Shown one piece after another: positions 54,493 through 62,707 of a DNA stretch of 64,000 nucleotides. The stretch spans positions 496,001 to 560,000 of the forward strand of contig NZ_FQXT01000003.1 of the NCBI RefSeq assembly GCF_900130045.1, given 5' to 3'. The stretch's first letter is position 1; every line of letters starts with the position of its first letter. The DNA comes from Leeuwenhoekiella palythoae. Its GTDB lineage: Bacteria > Bacteroidota > Bacteroidia > Flavobacteriales > Flavobacteriaceae. The notes under the pieces were generated by a model, which was not told the origin of the DNA, made no database searches, and saw only the letters and a program-made list of their open reading frames with translations. The position numbers and the translations under genes were made by a program.

Positions 54493-55830
54493 ATGACTGA
54501 AAGTTTTCTCTTTCTTATAATAGCTTTTGTGGCACTTCTTGGCGGAACAGTGCTAGGCTATTTTATTGCTTCCTTAAAACAAAAAACAAACACCGCCATT
54601 CTTCAAGAGCGCATCAATTTATTGCAAGATCAGCGGAATACTTTTGATCAAACGAGAACCGACTTACTCAAAAAGCAGGACCAACTGCAGGAGGATAAAG
54701 AGTTTTTTCAGAACGAATTAACTGCTCGCAATGTAGCTTTTGAAAGTTTACAACATCAGTTTAAAGAGAAGACGAGCGAACTTGAGCGGCTGCAAGAAAA
54801 ATTCACTAAAGATTTTGAGATCATTGCAAACAAAATACTTGATGAAAAATCTTCAAAGTTCACCCTTCAGAATAAAGAAAACCTTGATACGCTTTTAAAA
54901 CCACTTCAAGAACGCATTTCAAGTTTTGAAAAGAAAGTTGAAGAAACCAACAAAGAAAGTCTGGGAAGACACAGTGAATTGCGCCAACAAATTAAAGGCT
55001 TGGCAGAGCTCAATCTGCAAATGAGCAAAGATGCAGATAACCTGACCAAAGCCTTAAAAGGTGATGCAAAAATGCAAGGAAATTGGGGCGAATTGATTCT
55101 TACACGCATTCTTGAAAAATCGGGACTTGAGAAAAACAGAGAATATACCATACAGGACAGTCATCTTGATGAACAAGGAAAACGCTTGCAAACCGATGTG
55201 TTGATTCACCTTCCCGATGGCAAAAAAATGATAATAGACAGTAAAGTGTCTTTAACGGCCTTTGAGCGCTACGTTTCAGAAACTGAAGAAACTCAGAAAG
55301 CAGTTTACCTCAAACAGCACATCGCTTCTGTCAAACAGCACGTTGCTACATTAAGCGCTAAAAATTATCAACAGCTGCTTGAAGAAAGTCCGGATACGGT
55401 TTTTATGTTCATCCCCATTGAGCCCGCATTTGCACTGGCCTCGGCGCATCACCCGCAGTTGTATGAAGAGGCTTTTAATAAAAATGTAATTATTGTGACG
55501 CCTTCTACCCTTCTGGCTGCATTACGCCTGGTTGAAAATTTATGGCAAAATGACCGGCAGAAGAAAAATGCAATTGAGATCGCAACCCACGCGGGACGGC
55601 TTTATGATTCATTTACCCTGCTTACCGAAGAATTGACTAAAATAGGACTGCAACTAGATACGGTACGCAACACTTACGACCGAAGCATGGTTAAACTTAC
55701 CGGTAAGGGGAATCTGATCAATCGCGTTGAGAAATTAAGAAAATTAGGCGCGATCACAAGCAAGCAACTCGATCAAAAATTATTAAAGTCTGCTGAAGAA
55801 GACGATGCTACTGCAAAAGCTAATGACTAA
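54493..55830 (+). CDS. rmuC: DNA recombination protein RmuC
   Basis: The protein has 445 residues: one N-terminal membrane helix (about 5-25), a long coiled coil (about 26-190) and the RmuC domain (about 195-410) with GNWGELILTRILEKSGL, RLQTDVLIHLPDGKKMIIDSK and VFMFIPIEPAFALA. The family has a PD-(D/E)XK-like nuclease fold and limits inverted-repeat recombination. It is preceded by a 189-base gap without clear features. Confidence 0.93.
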   Translation: MTESFLFLIIAFVALLGGTVLGYFIASLKQKTNTAILQERINLLQDQRNTFDQTRTDLLKKQDQLQEDKEFFQNELTARNVAFESLQHQFKEKTSELERLQEKFTKDFEIIANKILDEKSSKFTLQNKENLDTLLKPLQERISSFEKKVEETNKESLGRHSELRQQIKGLAELNLQMSKDADNLTKALKGDAKMQGNWGELILTRILEKSGLEKNREYTIQDSHLDEQGKRLQTDVLIHLPDGKKMIIDSKVSLTAFERYVSETEETQKAVYLKQHIASVKQHVATLSAKNYQQLLEESPDTVFMFIPIEPAFALASAHHPQLYEEAFNKNVIIVTPSTLLAALRLVENLWQNDRQKKNAIEIATHAGRLYDSFTLLTEELTKIGLQLDTVRNTYDRSMVKLTGKGNLINRVEKLRKLGAITSKQLDQKLLKSAEEDDATAKAND

Positions 55831-55852
55831 ATTTGAAGGCTAGCAAAAGATT

Positions 55853-56221
55853 ATGAAAAAATTACTTGGTTTTGTTTTAGGTGGAATTGTGCTACTCGCA
55901 ATTCTCTATTATTCCTTTATTTATTTTGTACCCTATAGTGAAGGTACGCGTGCAGGCGAACTCATAAAATTCAGTAGAAAGGGTGTACTTTCAAAAACTT
56001 GGGAAGGCCAGATCAGTCAAGGGATTAGCGGTGCACAGATCTTTGATTTTTCAGTGATGGATGGTGAAGAAGAAGTGATTCAGAAACTGAAAGATTATCA
56101 AGGGAATTATGTGAAGCTTACTTATGTAGAGCGTTATGCGACCTTCATTTTTTGGGGAGATACCAAGTACTTTGTTACCGACGTAACCAAAGAAAATTCG
56201 CCACATTTTAACCGAAACTAA
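55853..56221 (+). CDS. Small membrane-anchored protein of unknown function
   Basis: The protein has 122 residues with one N-terminal helix (about 4-26) and a soluble domain (VPYSEGTRAGELIKFSRKGV, then GNYVKLTYVERY). Relatives in Flavobacteria are often labelled 6-phosphogluconate dehydrogenase by mistake; no dehydrogenase motif is present. It lies 22 bases after rmuC and before the thioesterase gene. Confidence 0.75.
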   Translation: MKKLLGFVLGGIVLLAILYYSFIYFVPYSEGTRAGELIKFSRKGVLSKTWEGQISQGISGAQIFDFSVMDGEEEVIQKLKDYQGNYVKLTYVERYATFIFWGDTKYFVTDVTKENSPHFNRN

Positions 56222-56242
56222 AAATTCATAAAACTCATCGCA

Positions 56243-56788
56243 TTGGATCAATTTAAAACTATTGAAGCGTCGCAGGTTACGATTAGCGAACTCATGTTGC
56301 CTTCGCATACTAATTTCAGCGGAAAGATACACGGAGGCTATATTTTATCGTTAATGGATCAAATTGCGTTTGCGTGCGCCTCTAAGCATTCTGGTAATTA
56401 TTGTGTGACTGCGTCAGTAGATACCGTTGATTTTTTAAGACCTATTGAAGTTGGCGAACTCGTTGTGATGAAGGCATCAGTGAATTTTGTGGGACGCACC
56501 TCTATGGTGGTTGGCATACGTGTAGAAGCCGAAGATATTCACAGCGGAACCATTAAACATTGCAATTCGAGTTATTTTACAATGGTCGCCAAAGATGACT
56601 CCGGAAAAAGTGTACCTGTTCCCGGCCTAATTTTAAAAACAGAAAAACAAGTAAGACGCTTTCTTAAAAGCCTGAACAGGCAGGAAATGAAAAAAAATCA
56701 TCGCAATGAAACTTCTAAAAAAACCGAGTTGCGTATCGAAGATTTAGAAATTCTGCGTAATTCACATAAAGTGCAGCTAGAATATTAA
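56243..56788 (+). CDS. Acyl-CoA thioesterase, hotdog fold
   Basis: The protein has 181 residues from a TTG start at 56243; the TTG keeps the conserved N-terminus (KTIEASQVTISELMLPSHTN) that an internal ATG would lose. GKIHGGYILSLMDQIAFACA and VDTVDFLRPIEVGE are the hotdog core motifs. It hydrolyses acyl-CoA thioesters; the chain length preferred is unknown. It ends upstream of RNA element B. Confidence 0.9.
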   Translation: MDQFKTIEASQVTISELMLPSHTNFSGKIHGGYILSLMDQIAFACASKHSGNYCVTASVDTVDFLRPIEVGELVVMKASVNFVGRTSMVVGIRVEAEDIHSGTIKHCNSSYFTMVAKDDSGKSVPVPGLILKTEKQVRRFLKSLNRQEMKKNHRNETSKKTELRIEDLEILRNSHKVQLEY

Positions 56789-56804
56789 AAGCAAAATACC
56801 TTAG

Positions 56805-56902
56805 AGCAAGCCCGTGAAACGTTAATTGGAAACAATTTTTCTAATAAAAGGCATACCTATCGCTATCTAGACAGCGTATTAAACCCTTCGGAGCACCAAT
56901 AA
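56805..56902 (+). ncRNA. Copy B of the three-copy structured RNA-like element
   Basis: It opens AGCAAGCCCGTGAAACGTTA, has the AATTG, GAAA loop, CAATT hairpin at 56824-56837, and ends CCTTCGGAGCACCAATAAAA. The hairpin keeps its loop while one stem pair changes from G-C (copy A) to A-T, a compensatory change. It lies between convergent genes directly before a terminator. Confidence 0.6.
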
Positions 56903-56931
56903 AAAAAGGAGCCATTAAGGCTCCTTTTTTT
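56901..56931. terminator. Terminator after RNA element B
   Basis: A GGAGCC stem, short loop and GGCTCC arm are flanked by A and T runs. It lies between the convergent thioesterase and T9SS cargo genes and can act in both directions. Confidence 0.87.
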
Positions 56932-56948
56932 CATCTAAATATAAATTC

Positions 56949-57542
56949 TTAATCTTTTATCAGTTTCTGTGTAAATGAGCGTTCTCCGTTATCTATTTGA
57001 ACCAGGTAAACGCCGCGTTTAAGTCGGCTTACATCCATTCCACCTTGAATCATTCCTGAGTTTATAGCGTCTCGCTTTACCATTTTGCCAAGCACATCGT
57101 AAAATGTAATTTCGACTGAATTTGACAAGTCAGGATTTTTAAAATAGATCCTATCCTTTACAGGATTTGGATAAATTTTAAAGCCATCTTTTGTCTGACT
57201 TAAGATCGAAGCATTATCAGTAACGCGAATGGTTCCTTTCAACTCCTTATTTATTCCACTCTGAAACGTGTAAATTCCTTTATCTGAAAAAATATATTCA
57301 TAAACCGAACCTTTGCCCAACAATTCACGCGTTCCAAAATCTGAAGAAGCCTTAAGAGATGTGTTCAATAAATTTTGAGGAATAGGCTCATCAAAAACCC
57401 ATTTTACTTTATCTCCTACTTCAACCTCTAGTGTAGATTGCAACGCTTGAGAGCCAGAAGCCCACTGAATTACGTGAGTTTCCTGAGCACAAATTGTGGT
57501 CCCAATTATGAATATAAAAATGTAAAACCAAGTAAATTTCAT
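56949..57542 (-). CDS. T9SS type A cargo with cupredoxin-like domain lacking copper ligands
   Basis: The protein has 197 residues with a signal peptide (YIFIFIIGTTICAQE). A cupredoxin-like domain (about 22-110) has VEVGDKVKWVFD and SDKGIYTFQSGINKELKGT. The usual Cys, His and Met copper ligands appear as Gln/Ser, Asn and Leu. The C-terminus is a type A T9SS sorting tail (IYPNPVKDRIYF then VYLVQIDNGERSFTQKLIKD). It should reach the surface through the T9SS. Function unknown. Confidence 0.85.
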   Translation of the reverse strand: MKFTWFYIFIFIIGTTICAQETHVIQWASGSQALQSTLEVEVGDKVKWVFDEPIPQNLLNTSLKASSDFGTRELLGKGSVYEYIFSDKGIYTFQSGINKELKGTIRVTDNASILSQTKDGFKIYPNPVKDRIYFKNPDLSNSVEITFYDVLGKMVKRDAINSGMIQGGMDVSRLKRGVYLVQIDNGERSFTQKLIKD

Positions 57543-57667
57543 GCCATATCACTGTGTTTGAGGTCATTGTAAAAATATAACAACTCTCACATTAAAATGC
57601 TAAAAATATGTGATAATTATACTATTCTTTACTTAAAGACGTTCAACGCAGTTTAATGTTGCAAAAA

Positions 57668-60520
57668 TTATTTACTTAAATACATTTTTCTTCTAGCATA
57701 TAGATCATAGAACTCATCGTCCTTCAAACTATCTATAAACAAGATACTTTCACCGGTACTCTTCATTTCTGGACCTAAAGCTTTATTCACATTAGGGAAT
57801 TTATTGAAAGAGAAAACAGGCTGCTTGATCGCGTATCCGTTTAATTTTGGTTTGAAATCAAAGTCAGTAACCTTTTTCTCGCCTAGCATTACTTTGGTCG
57901 CATAATTTACATAAGGTTCGCCATATGCTTTTGCAATAAACGGAACAGTACGAGATGCTCTTGGGTTAGCTTCAATGATATATACTTTATCATCTTTTAT
58001 TGCAAACTGAATATTTATAAGCCCTACGGTATTAAGCGCTAAAGCGATCTTATGCGTGTGATCTTTGATCTGCTGAATCACTAAGTCTCCAAGGTTAAAA
58101 GGAGGCAACGTAGCATTTGAATCCCCAGAGTGAATTCCACAAGGTTCAATATGCTCCATAATTCCTATGATATACACATTTTCACCATCGCAGATCGCAT
58201 CTGCTTCAGCCTCAATTGCTCCATCAAGATAATGGTCAAGTAAGAGTTTGTTATTAGGTATTTTACGTAAAAGATCAACAACCGTTTCTTCTAGTTCGTC
58301 CTTATTGATCACGATCTTCATACCTTGTCCACCCAATACGTACGAAGGGCGCACCAAAATTGGGAAGTCTAATCTATCAGCAACAGCAAGTGCTTCTTCA
58401 GCAGTCTCAGCAGTATCAAACTCTGGATAAGGAATGTTATTCTCTTTTAGCAATCTAGAGAAGCTTCCTCTATCTTCAGCCAAGTCTAAAGCTTGGTAGC
58501 TCGTTCCGATGATCTTAATTCCGTAGCGATCTAACTTTTCAGCGAGTTTAAGAGCAGTCTGCCCACCCAACTGAACGATTACACCTTCAGGCTTTTCGTG
58601 ACGAATAATGTCATAAATATGCTCCCAGAATACCGGCTCAAAGTAAAGCTTATCTGCAGTATCAAAATCAGTTGAAACAGTTTCCGGATTACAGTTGATC
58701 ATAATGGTCTCGTAACCACATTCAGCGGCAGCTAAAACCCCGTGAACACAGCAGTAATCAAATTCGATCCCTTGACCTATTCGGTTAGGCCCAGAACCTA
58801 AAACGACTACCTTCTTCTTATCTGTAACTTTGCTTTCATTCTGAGAGAAACGCTCTCCTGAAGCAAGCTCCATATCACTTTCAAAAGTTGAGTAGAAATA
58901 AGGCGTTTGCGCCACAAATTCTGCCGCACAAGTGTCTACCAACTTATAAACTCTATTGATCTTGAGTTCGTCTCTCTTATTATAAACATCGCTCTCTAGA
59001 CAATCTAGCATATGTGCGATTTGACGATCTGCAAAACCTTTTTGTTTTGCCTCAAGTAATAGATCTCTAGTAAGCGTATCTATTTTATATTTTGAAATCT
59101 CTTTTTCAAGCGCATCTAGTTCTTCAAATTGCTTCAAGAACCACATATCAATTTTGGTAATCTCGTGGATACGGCTTAGAGGGATACCCATTTGTATCGC
59201 GTCATAAATGGTAAATACACGATCCCAACTTGCATTAGTAAGCTTTTCAATAATCTTATCGTAGTTGGTATAACCTTTACCATCTGCTCCAAGACCGTTA
59301 CGTTTAATTTCAAGAGATTGTGTTGCCTTGTGAAGCGCTTCCTGAAAAGAACGACCAATACCCATTACTTCTCCCACAGACTTCATCTGAAGACCTAAAG
59401 TGCGGTCGCTACCTTCAAACTTGTCAAAATTCCATCGTGGGATTTTAACGATTACATAATCTAAGGTTGGCTCAAATAAAGCCGAAGTAGATTTGGTAAT
59501 TTGATTATCTAACTCATCTAAAGTATAGCCAATAGCCAGTTTAGAAGCGATTTTTGCAATAGGATAACCGGTTGCTTTAGACGCCAACGCAGAAGAACGT
59601 GATACCCGTGGATTGATCTCAATCGCGATAATGTCTTCTTTCTCATCAGGGCTTACCGCAAACTGCACATTACATCCACCTGCAAAATCTCCAATAGATC
59701 GCATCATATGGATTGCCATATCACGCATTCTTTGGAAGGTACTATCACTTAGTGTCATAGCCGGAGCCACGGTAATTGAGTCACCGGTGTGAATTCCCAT
59801 TGGGTCCATATTTTCAATGGTACAAATGATAACTACATTATCATTTTTATCACGTAAAAGCTCTAACTCATACTCTTTCCAACCCATTAATGCTTTATCG
59901 ATCATCACTTCGTGTATAGGCGAGATCTCCAGACCGTGACTAAGTTGCCTGTCAAAATCTTCAGGCTTGTACACGATTGAAGCTCCTGCCCCACCCAAAG
60001 TGTATGATGCTCTAATTACTAACGGAAAACCAAATTCTTGCGCGATCTCTTTTCCTTTAAGAAATGATGTTGCTGTAGCCTGAGGCGCCATACCAACACC
60101 TATTTTAAGCATCAACTCACGAAATTTCTCACGATCTTCAGTAATGTTGATCGCATCAATATCTACACCTATAATTTTAACTCCAAAATCTTCCCAAATT
60201 CCTTTTTCATCAGCTTCAATACAAAGGTTCAAAGCGGTTTGACCTCCCATTGTAGGAAGTACTGCGTCAATTTGAGGGTGTTCTTTTAAGATCTTAACCA
60301 GAGATTTTGTAGTCAGCGGCAATAAGTAAACGTGATCCGCCATAACAGGATCAGTCATTATCGTTGCAGGGTTAGAGTTTATAAGAATCGTTTCGATCCC
60401 GTCTTCACGCAAGGAGCGCAAAGCTTGAGAGCCCGAATAATCAAATTCACACGCCTGGCCTATTACAATAGGTCCAGAACCAATAATTAAAATAGATTTA
60501 AGGTTTTCGTTTTTTGGCAT
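57668..60520 (-). CDS. carB: Carbamoyl-phosphate synthase large subunit lacking the C-terminal MGS domain
   Basis: The protein has 950 residues against about 1070 in Escherichia coli. Two ATP-grasp halves are complete: IIGSGPIVIGQACEFDYSG near the start, and VLGSGPNRIGQGIEFDYCC for the second half. It ends at GPEMKSTGESILFIDSL, so the C-terminal allosteric MGS domain is missing. It makes carbamoyl phosphate for arginine and pyrimidine synthesis with a small subunit encoded elsewhere. The reading frame ends cleanly in a stop; this does not look like a frameshift. Confidence 0.93.
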   Translation of the reverse strand: MPKNENLKSILIIGSGPIVIGQACEFDYSGSQALRSLREDGIETILINSNPATIMTDPVMADHVYLLPLTTKSLVKILKEHPQIDAVLPTMGGQTALNLCIEADEKGIWEDFGVKIIGVDIDAINITEDREKFRELMLKIGVGMAPQATATSFLKGKEIAQEFGFPLVIRASYTLGGAGASIVYKPEDFDRQLSHGLEISPIHEVMIDKALMGWKEYELELLRDKNDNVVIICTIENMDPMGIHTGDSITVAPAMTLSDSTFQRMRDMAIHMMRSIGDFAGGCNVQFAVSPDEKEDIIAIEINPRVSRSSALASKATGYPIAKIASKLAIGYTLDELDNQITKSTSALFEPTLDYVIVKIPRWNFDKFEGSDRTLGLQMKSVGEVMGIGRSFQEALHKATQSLEIKRNGLGADGKGYTNYDKIIEKLTNASWDRVFTIYDAIQMGIPLSRIHEITKIDMWFLKQFEELDALEKEISKYKIDTLTRDLLLEAKQKGFADRQIAHMLDCLESDVYNKRDELKINRVYKLVDTCAAEFVAQTPYFYSTFESDMELASGERFSQNESKVTDKKKVVVLGSGPNRIGQGIEFDYCCVHGVLAAAECGYETIMINCNPETVSTDFDTADKLYFEPVFWEHIYDIIRHEKPEGVIVQLGGQTALKLAEKLDRYGIKIIGTSYQALDLAEDRGSFSRLLKENNIPYPEFDTAETAEEALAVADRLDFPILVRPSYVLGGQGMKIVINKDELEETVVDLLRKIPNNKLLLDHYLDGAIEAEADAICDGENVYIIGIMEHIEPCGIHSGDSNATLPPFNLGDLVIQQIKDHTHKIALALNTVGLINIQFAIKDDKVYIIEANPRASRTVPFIAKAYGEPYVNYATKVMLGEKKVTDFDFKPKLNGYAIKQPVFSFNKFPNVNKALGPEMKSTGESILFIDSLKDDEFYDLYARRKMYLSK

Positions 60521-60570
60521 TATAGTCTCAGATTAGAAGTATTATGTAAAAATACGGTTGGGGTATTTAT

Positions 60571-60603
60571 AAAAAAAGGTGTTACTAATAAAAGTAACAC
60601 CTT
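60571..60603 (-). terminator. Terminator after rpmH
   Basis: AAGGTGTTACT pairs with AGTAACACCTT around AATAAA, with an A-run on the plus side that becomes the U tract on the minus strand. It lies 28 bases beyond the rpmH stop codon and before carB. Confidence 0.85.
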
Positions 60604-60630
60604 AATATTTTAACAATGGTAAATCACCAA

Positions 60631-60789
60631 TTATTTTTTATGTCTTAGTTCAGAAGATACAGATATTTTCTTTCTTCCCTTAGCTCTTCTACGAGCAAGG
60701 ACTTTACGACCATTTGCGCTAGCCATACGCTCGCGGAAACCGTGCTTATTTCTTCTTTTTCTTTTTGAAGGTTGAAACGTTCTTTTCAT
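60631..60789 (-). CDS. rpmH: 50S ribosomal protein L34
   Basis: This 52-residue protein reads [18 protein letters not shown] and continues into [20 protein letters not shown], the L34 sequence. It is a small basic protein of the large ribosomal subunit. A strong promoter lies upstream and a terminator follows. Confidence 0.97.
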   Translation of the reverse strand: MKRTFQPSKRKRRNKHGFRERMASANGRKVLARRRAKGRKKISVSSELRHKK

Positions 60790-60863
60790 TTTATATCTTC
60801 TTTAATCTTCCTTTTACTTTTCTCTGTTTAAATTTTGAGAATAGCCTTCTCAAAAGCTGGGCG

Positions 60864-60894
60864 CAAATATACAAACACTTTCTAATTCAACAAA
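60864..60894 (-). promoter_or_regulatory. rpmH promoter
   Basis: On the minus strand TATATTTG (60864-60871) forms the -7 element and TTTG (60891-60894) the -33 element with 19 bases between them, the standard Bacteroidota spacing. It lies 75 bases upstream of rpmH. Confidence 0.8.
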
Positions 60895-60927
60895 CAGAAA
60901 GTATAAAATATTTTAGATTGTTTTTAT

Positions 60928-60935
60928 TACATTTG
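60928..60935 (+). promoter_or_regulatory. Promoter -7 element of the TPR-like gene
   Basis: TACATTTG matches TAnnTTTG, 69 bases before the start codon and 57 bases from the divergent rpmH -7 element. No clear -33 element is seen. Confidence 0.5.
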
Positions 60936-61004
60936 CACGCTCAATTAAAACATCAATTTTCACCCTGTTTATCGGAGTATTATTCCGTTTTTAGAATCTA
61001 CAAT

Positions 61005-61562
61005 ATGTTCAACAAAAATATAAAATTAGTACTTGCCGTTCTCGTTTTCGGTTTAGCAGTATGGCAAATCATAGATCGTTCAATAGGTAATGGCATAATG
61101 CTCATTCTACTTTCGGCTATTTTTGTATTGCTTTACTTCAAAAATGAAATTTTAATTCTGGCATTTTTACGCCTGAGAAAGCAGGATTTTGCCGGTGCTC
61201 AAAAGTGGCTTGACAAGATCAAGAACCCTGAAGCAGCGTTGGTACGTAAACAAAATGGCTATTATAACTATCTAAATGGTTTAATGCTTTCGCAGACTAA
61301 TATGATTCAGTCTGAAAAATACTTCAAAAAGGCAGTACAACTAGGCTTAAGTATGGATGCTGATCTGGCAATGGCAAAAATAAATCTTGCTGGGATCGCA
61401 ATGACCAAAAACAGAAGACGTGAAGCAGATAAACTGCTAGCAGAAGCTAAAAAGTTAGACAAGCACAATATGCTTGACGAGCAGATTAAAATGATGAAAA
61501 AGCAAATGAAGCAGGCTGCAAATATGCCACGCCAACAATATGGGCGCGGTGGCCGTCGCTAA
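61005..61562 (+). CDS. TPR-like membrane protein
   Basis: The protein has 185 residues from the ATG at 61005 (MFNKNIKLVLAVLV); the longer frame starts within rpmH. Two N-terminal membrane helices (about 5-24 and 30-55) precede a TPR-like helical region with MAKINLAGIAMTKNRRREAD and a C-terminus rich in Gln, Met and Arg. No enzyme motif is seen. It may serve as a scaffold near the membrane; the role is unknown. Confidence 0.78.
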   Translation: MFNKNIKLVLAVLVFGLAVWQIIDRSIGNGIMLILLSAIFVLLYFKNEILILAFLRLRKQDFAGAQKWLDKIKNPEAALVRKQNGYYNYLNGLMLSQTNMIQSEKYFKKAVQLGLSMDADLAMAKINLAGIAMTKNRRREADKLLAEAKKLDKHNMLDEQIKMMKKQMKQAANMPRQQYGRGGRR

Positions 61563-61641
61563 TTATTTTAAAAACTGCTACACTTAATTATAGATACATT
61601 ATGATATAGGTTGATACATTTTAATATCAACACACAAGCAT

Positions 61642-61671
61642 AAAAAAGCTCCTGATCAAGGAGCTTTTTTA
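61642..61671 (+). terminator. Terminator after the TPR-like gene
   Basis: AAAAAAGCTCCT pairs with AGGAGCTTTTTT around the loop GATCA, 80 bases after the stop codon. Confidence 0.85.
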
Positions 61672-61793
61672 ATTCCAAAAGACGTTGCAAACCAAACTCT
61701 TAGACTTTCATCTAGTATTTACACCGTTTGAACGAGAAGTTTTTTACAGGGTATTTTCAAAAGCTAATTTTGTTAAAATACCAAACTAACTAT

Positions 61794-62498
61794 ATGCCAA
61801 GAACTTTACTTATACTTCTCTTTATATCGCTATGGAATTTAAACGCTCAGGAAAATGAGAAAATACTTTTTTCAGAAGCTTTAAATTCAACGATCAACAC
61901 GTATAATTCTAGAGTTGATGCTGCTCTAGCGTCGGGCGAATTTGACTATGCAAAATCTTTATTTGATTCTTTGGTCAAAGATCATCTACAAGGGTCCTAC
62001 ATTGACGCTTTAGAATTTGAACGTTTTAATAGCGGTATCGCTTCAACCGAAGAGTTTGACAAACCTACGATTCTACTTACTTATGCTTCTTGGTGCATTC
62101 CTAGTGAGGGTGAGATTCCGGTTTTAAATAAGATGGTTGAACGCTATAGTGATCTTGTTGATTTTGTTGTGCTCTTCTGGGATTCTAAAGATACTGTGCG
62201 AAAACTGGCAAAAAGCTTTGATAAGAACATACACATCGTATATGTGGATGAAACCAAAAATAAGCATATGCAAACCGTAAACTTACTCAAGCACGCTTTA
62301 GGGCTTTCTCTAAGTTTTGTGATGGGTGCAGATGGCGAAATTCTCGATATTAATCGCAGACCTCCAAACAAAATGAATCTTTCGGAGAGTCAATTATTCA
62401 ATCAGAATATCACCTTTTTAAGTCGACAGATCGCAGCTATTAATATTGATCACAACATCAACATTAATGAGCTACCAGAATCTTTAGCAACCTTCTAA
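61794..62498 (+). CDS. Secreted thioredoxin-like (TlpA-type) protein lacking the resolving cysteine
   Basis: The protein has 234 residues from the ATG at 61794 (MPRTLLILLFISLWNLNAQ, signal peptide); the earlier TTG start would give an unusual leader. A thioredoxin-like fold is suggested by LTYASWCIPSEGEIPVLNKM and VVLFWDSKDTVRKLA. The usual WCxxC is WCIPS, so only the first cysteine remains. It may act as a monothiol reductant, chaperone or nonredox protein. Confidence 0.75.
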   Translation: MPRTLLILLFISLWNLNAQENEKILFSEALNSTINTYNSRVDAALASGEFDYAKSLFDSLVKDHLQGSYIDALEFERFNSGIASTEEFDKPTILLTYASWCIPSEGEIPVLNKMVERYSDLVDFVVLFWDSKDTVRKLAKSFDKNIHIVYVDETKNKHMQTVNLLKHALGLSLSFVMGADGEILDINRRPPNKMNLSESQLFNQNITFLSRQIAAINIDHNININELPESLATF

Positions 62499-62560
62499 GC
62501 TAGATTAAAGTAATGCGCTGTTTGTCATAAACTTTAATGGCACTAGCAAACTACCAAATA

Positions 62561-62650
62561 ACCAAGTGAGGCATTAGTTGCAAAAAAATAATTTTGCGGC
62601 ACCCTGACAGCTATCAAAACGAAATATTAAATCCTTTGGCGGCGCCAATA
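62561..62650 (+). ncRNA. Copy C of the three-copy structured RNA-like element
   Basis: It starts AAGTGAGGCATTAGTTG and ends CCTTTGGCGGCGCCAATAAA, matching copies A and B. In place of the GAAA hairpin it has GCAAAA, loop AAATAA, TTTTGC at 62580-62597, so a hairpin is kept at the same place with a different sequence. GACAG in the middle is shared with the other two. A terminator follows at once. It lies between convergent genes. Confidence 0.58.
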
Positions 62651-62686
62651 AAAAAGCGGGAACTTAAAAAAGTTCCCGCTTTTTTA
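62650..62686. terminator. Terminator after RNA element C
   Basis: A GCGGGAACTT stem pairs with AAGTTCCCGC and has A and T runs on the sides. It separates the convergent thioredoxin-like and lytic transglycosylase genes. Confidence 0.88.
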
Positions 62687-62707
62687 TTACACCTGCGCTT
62701 CGGTTTT

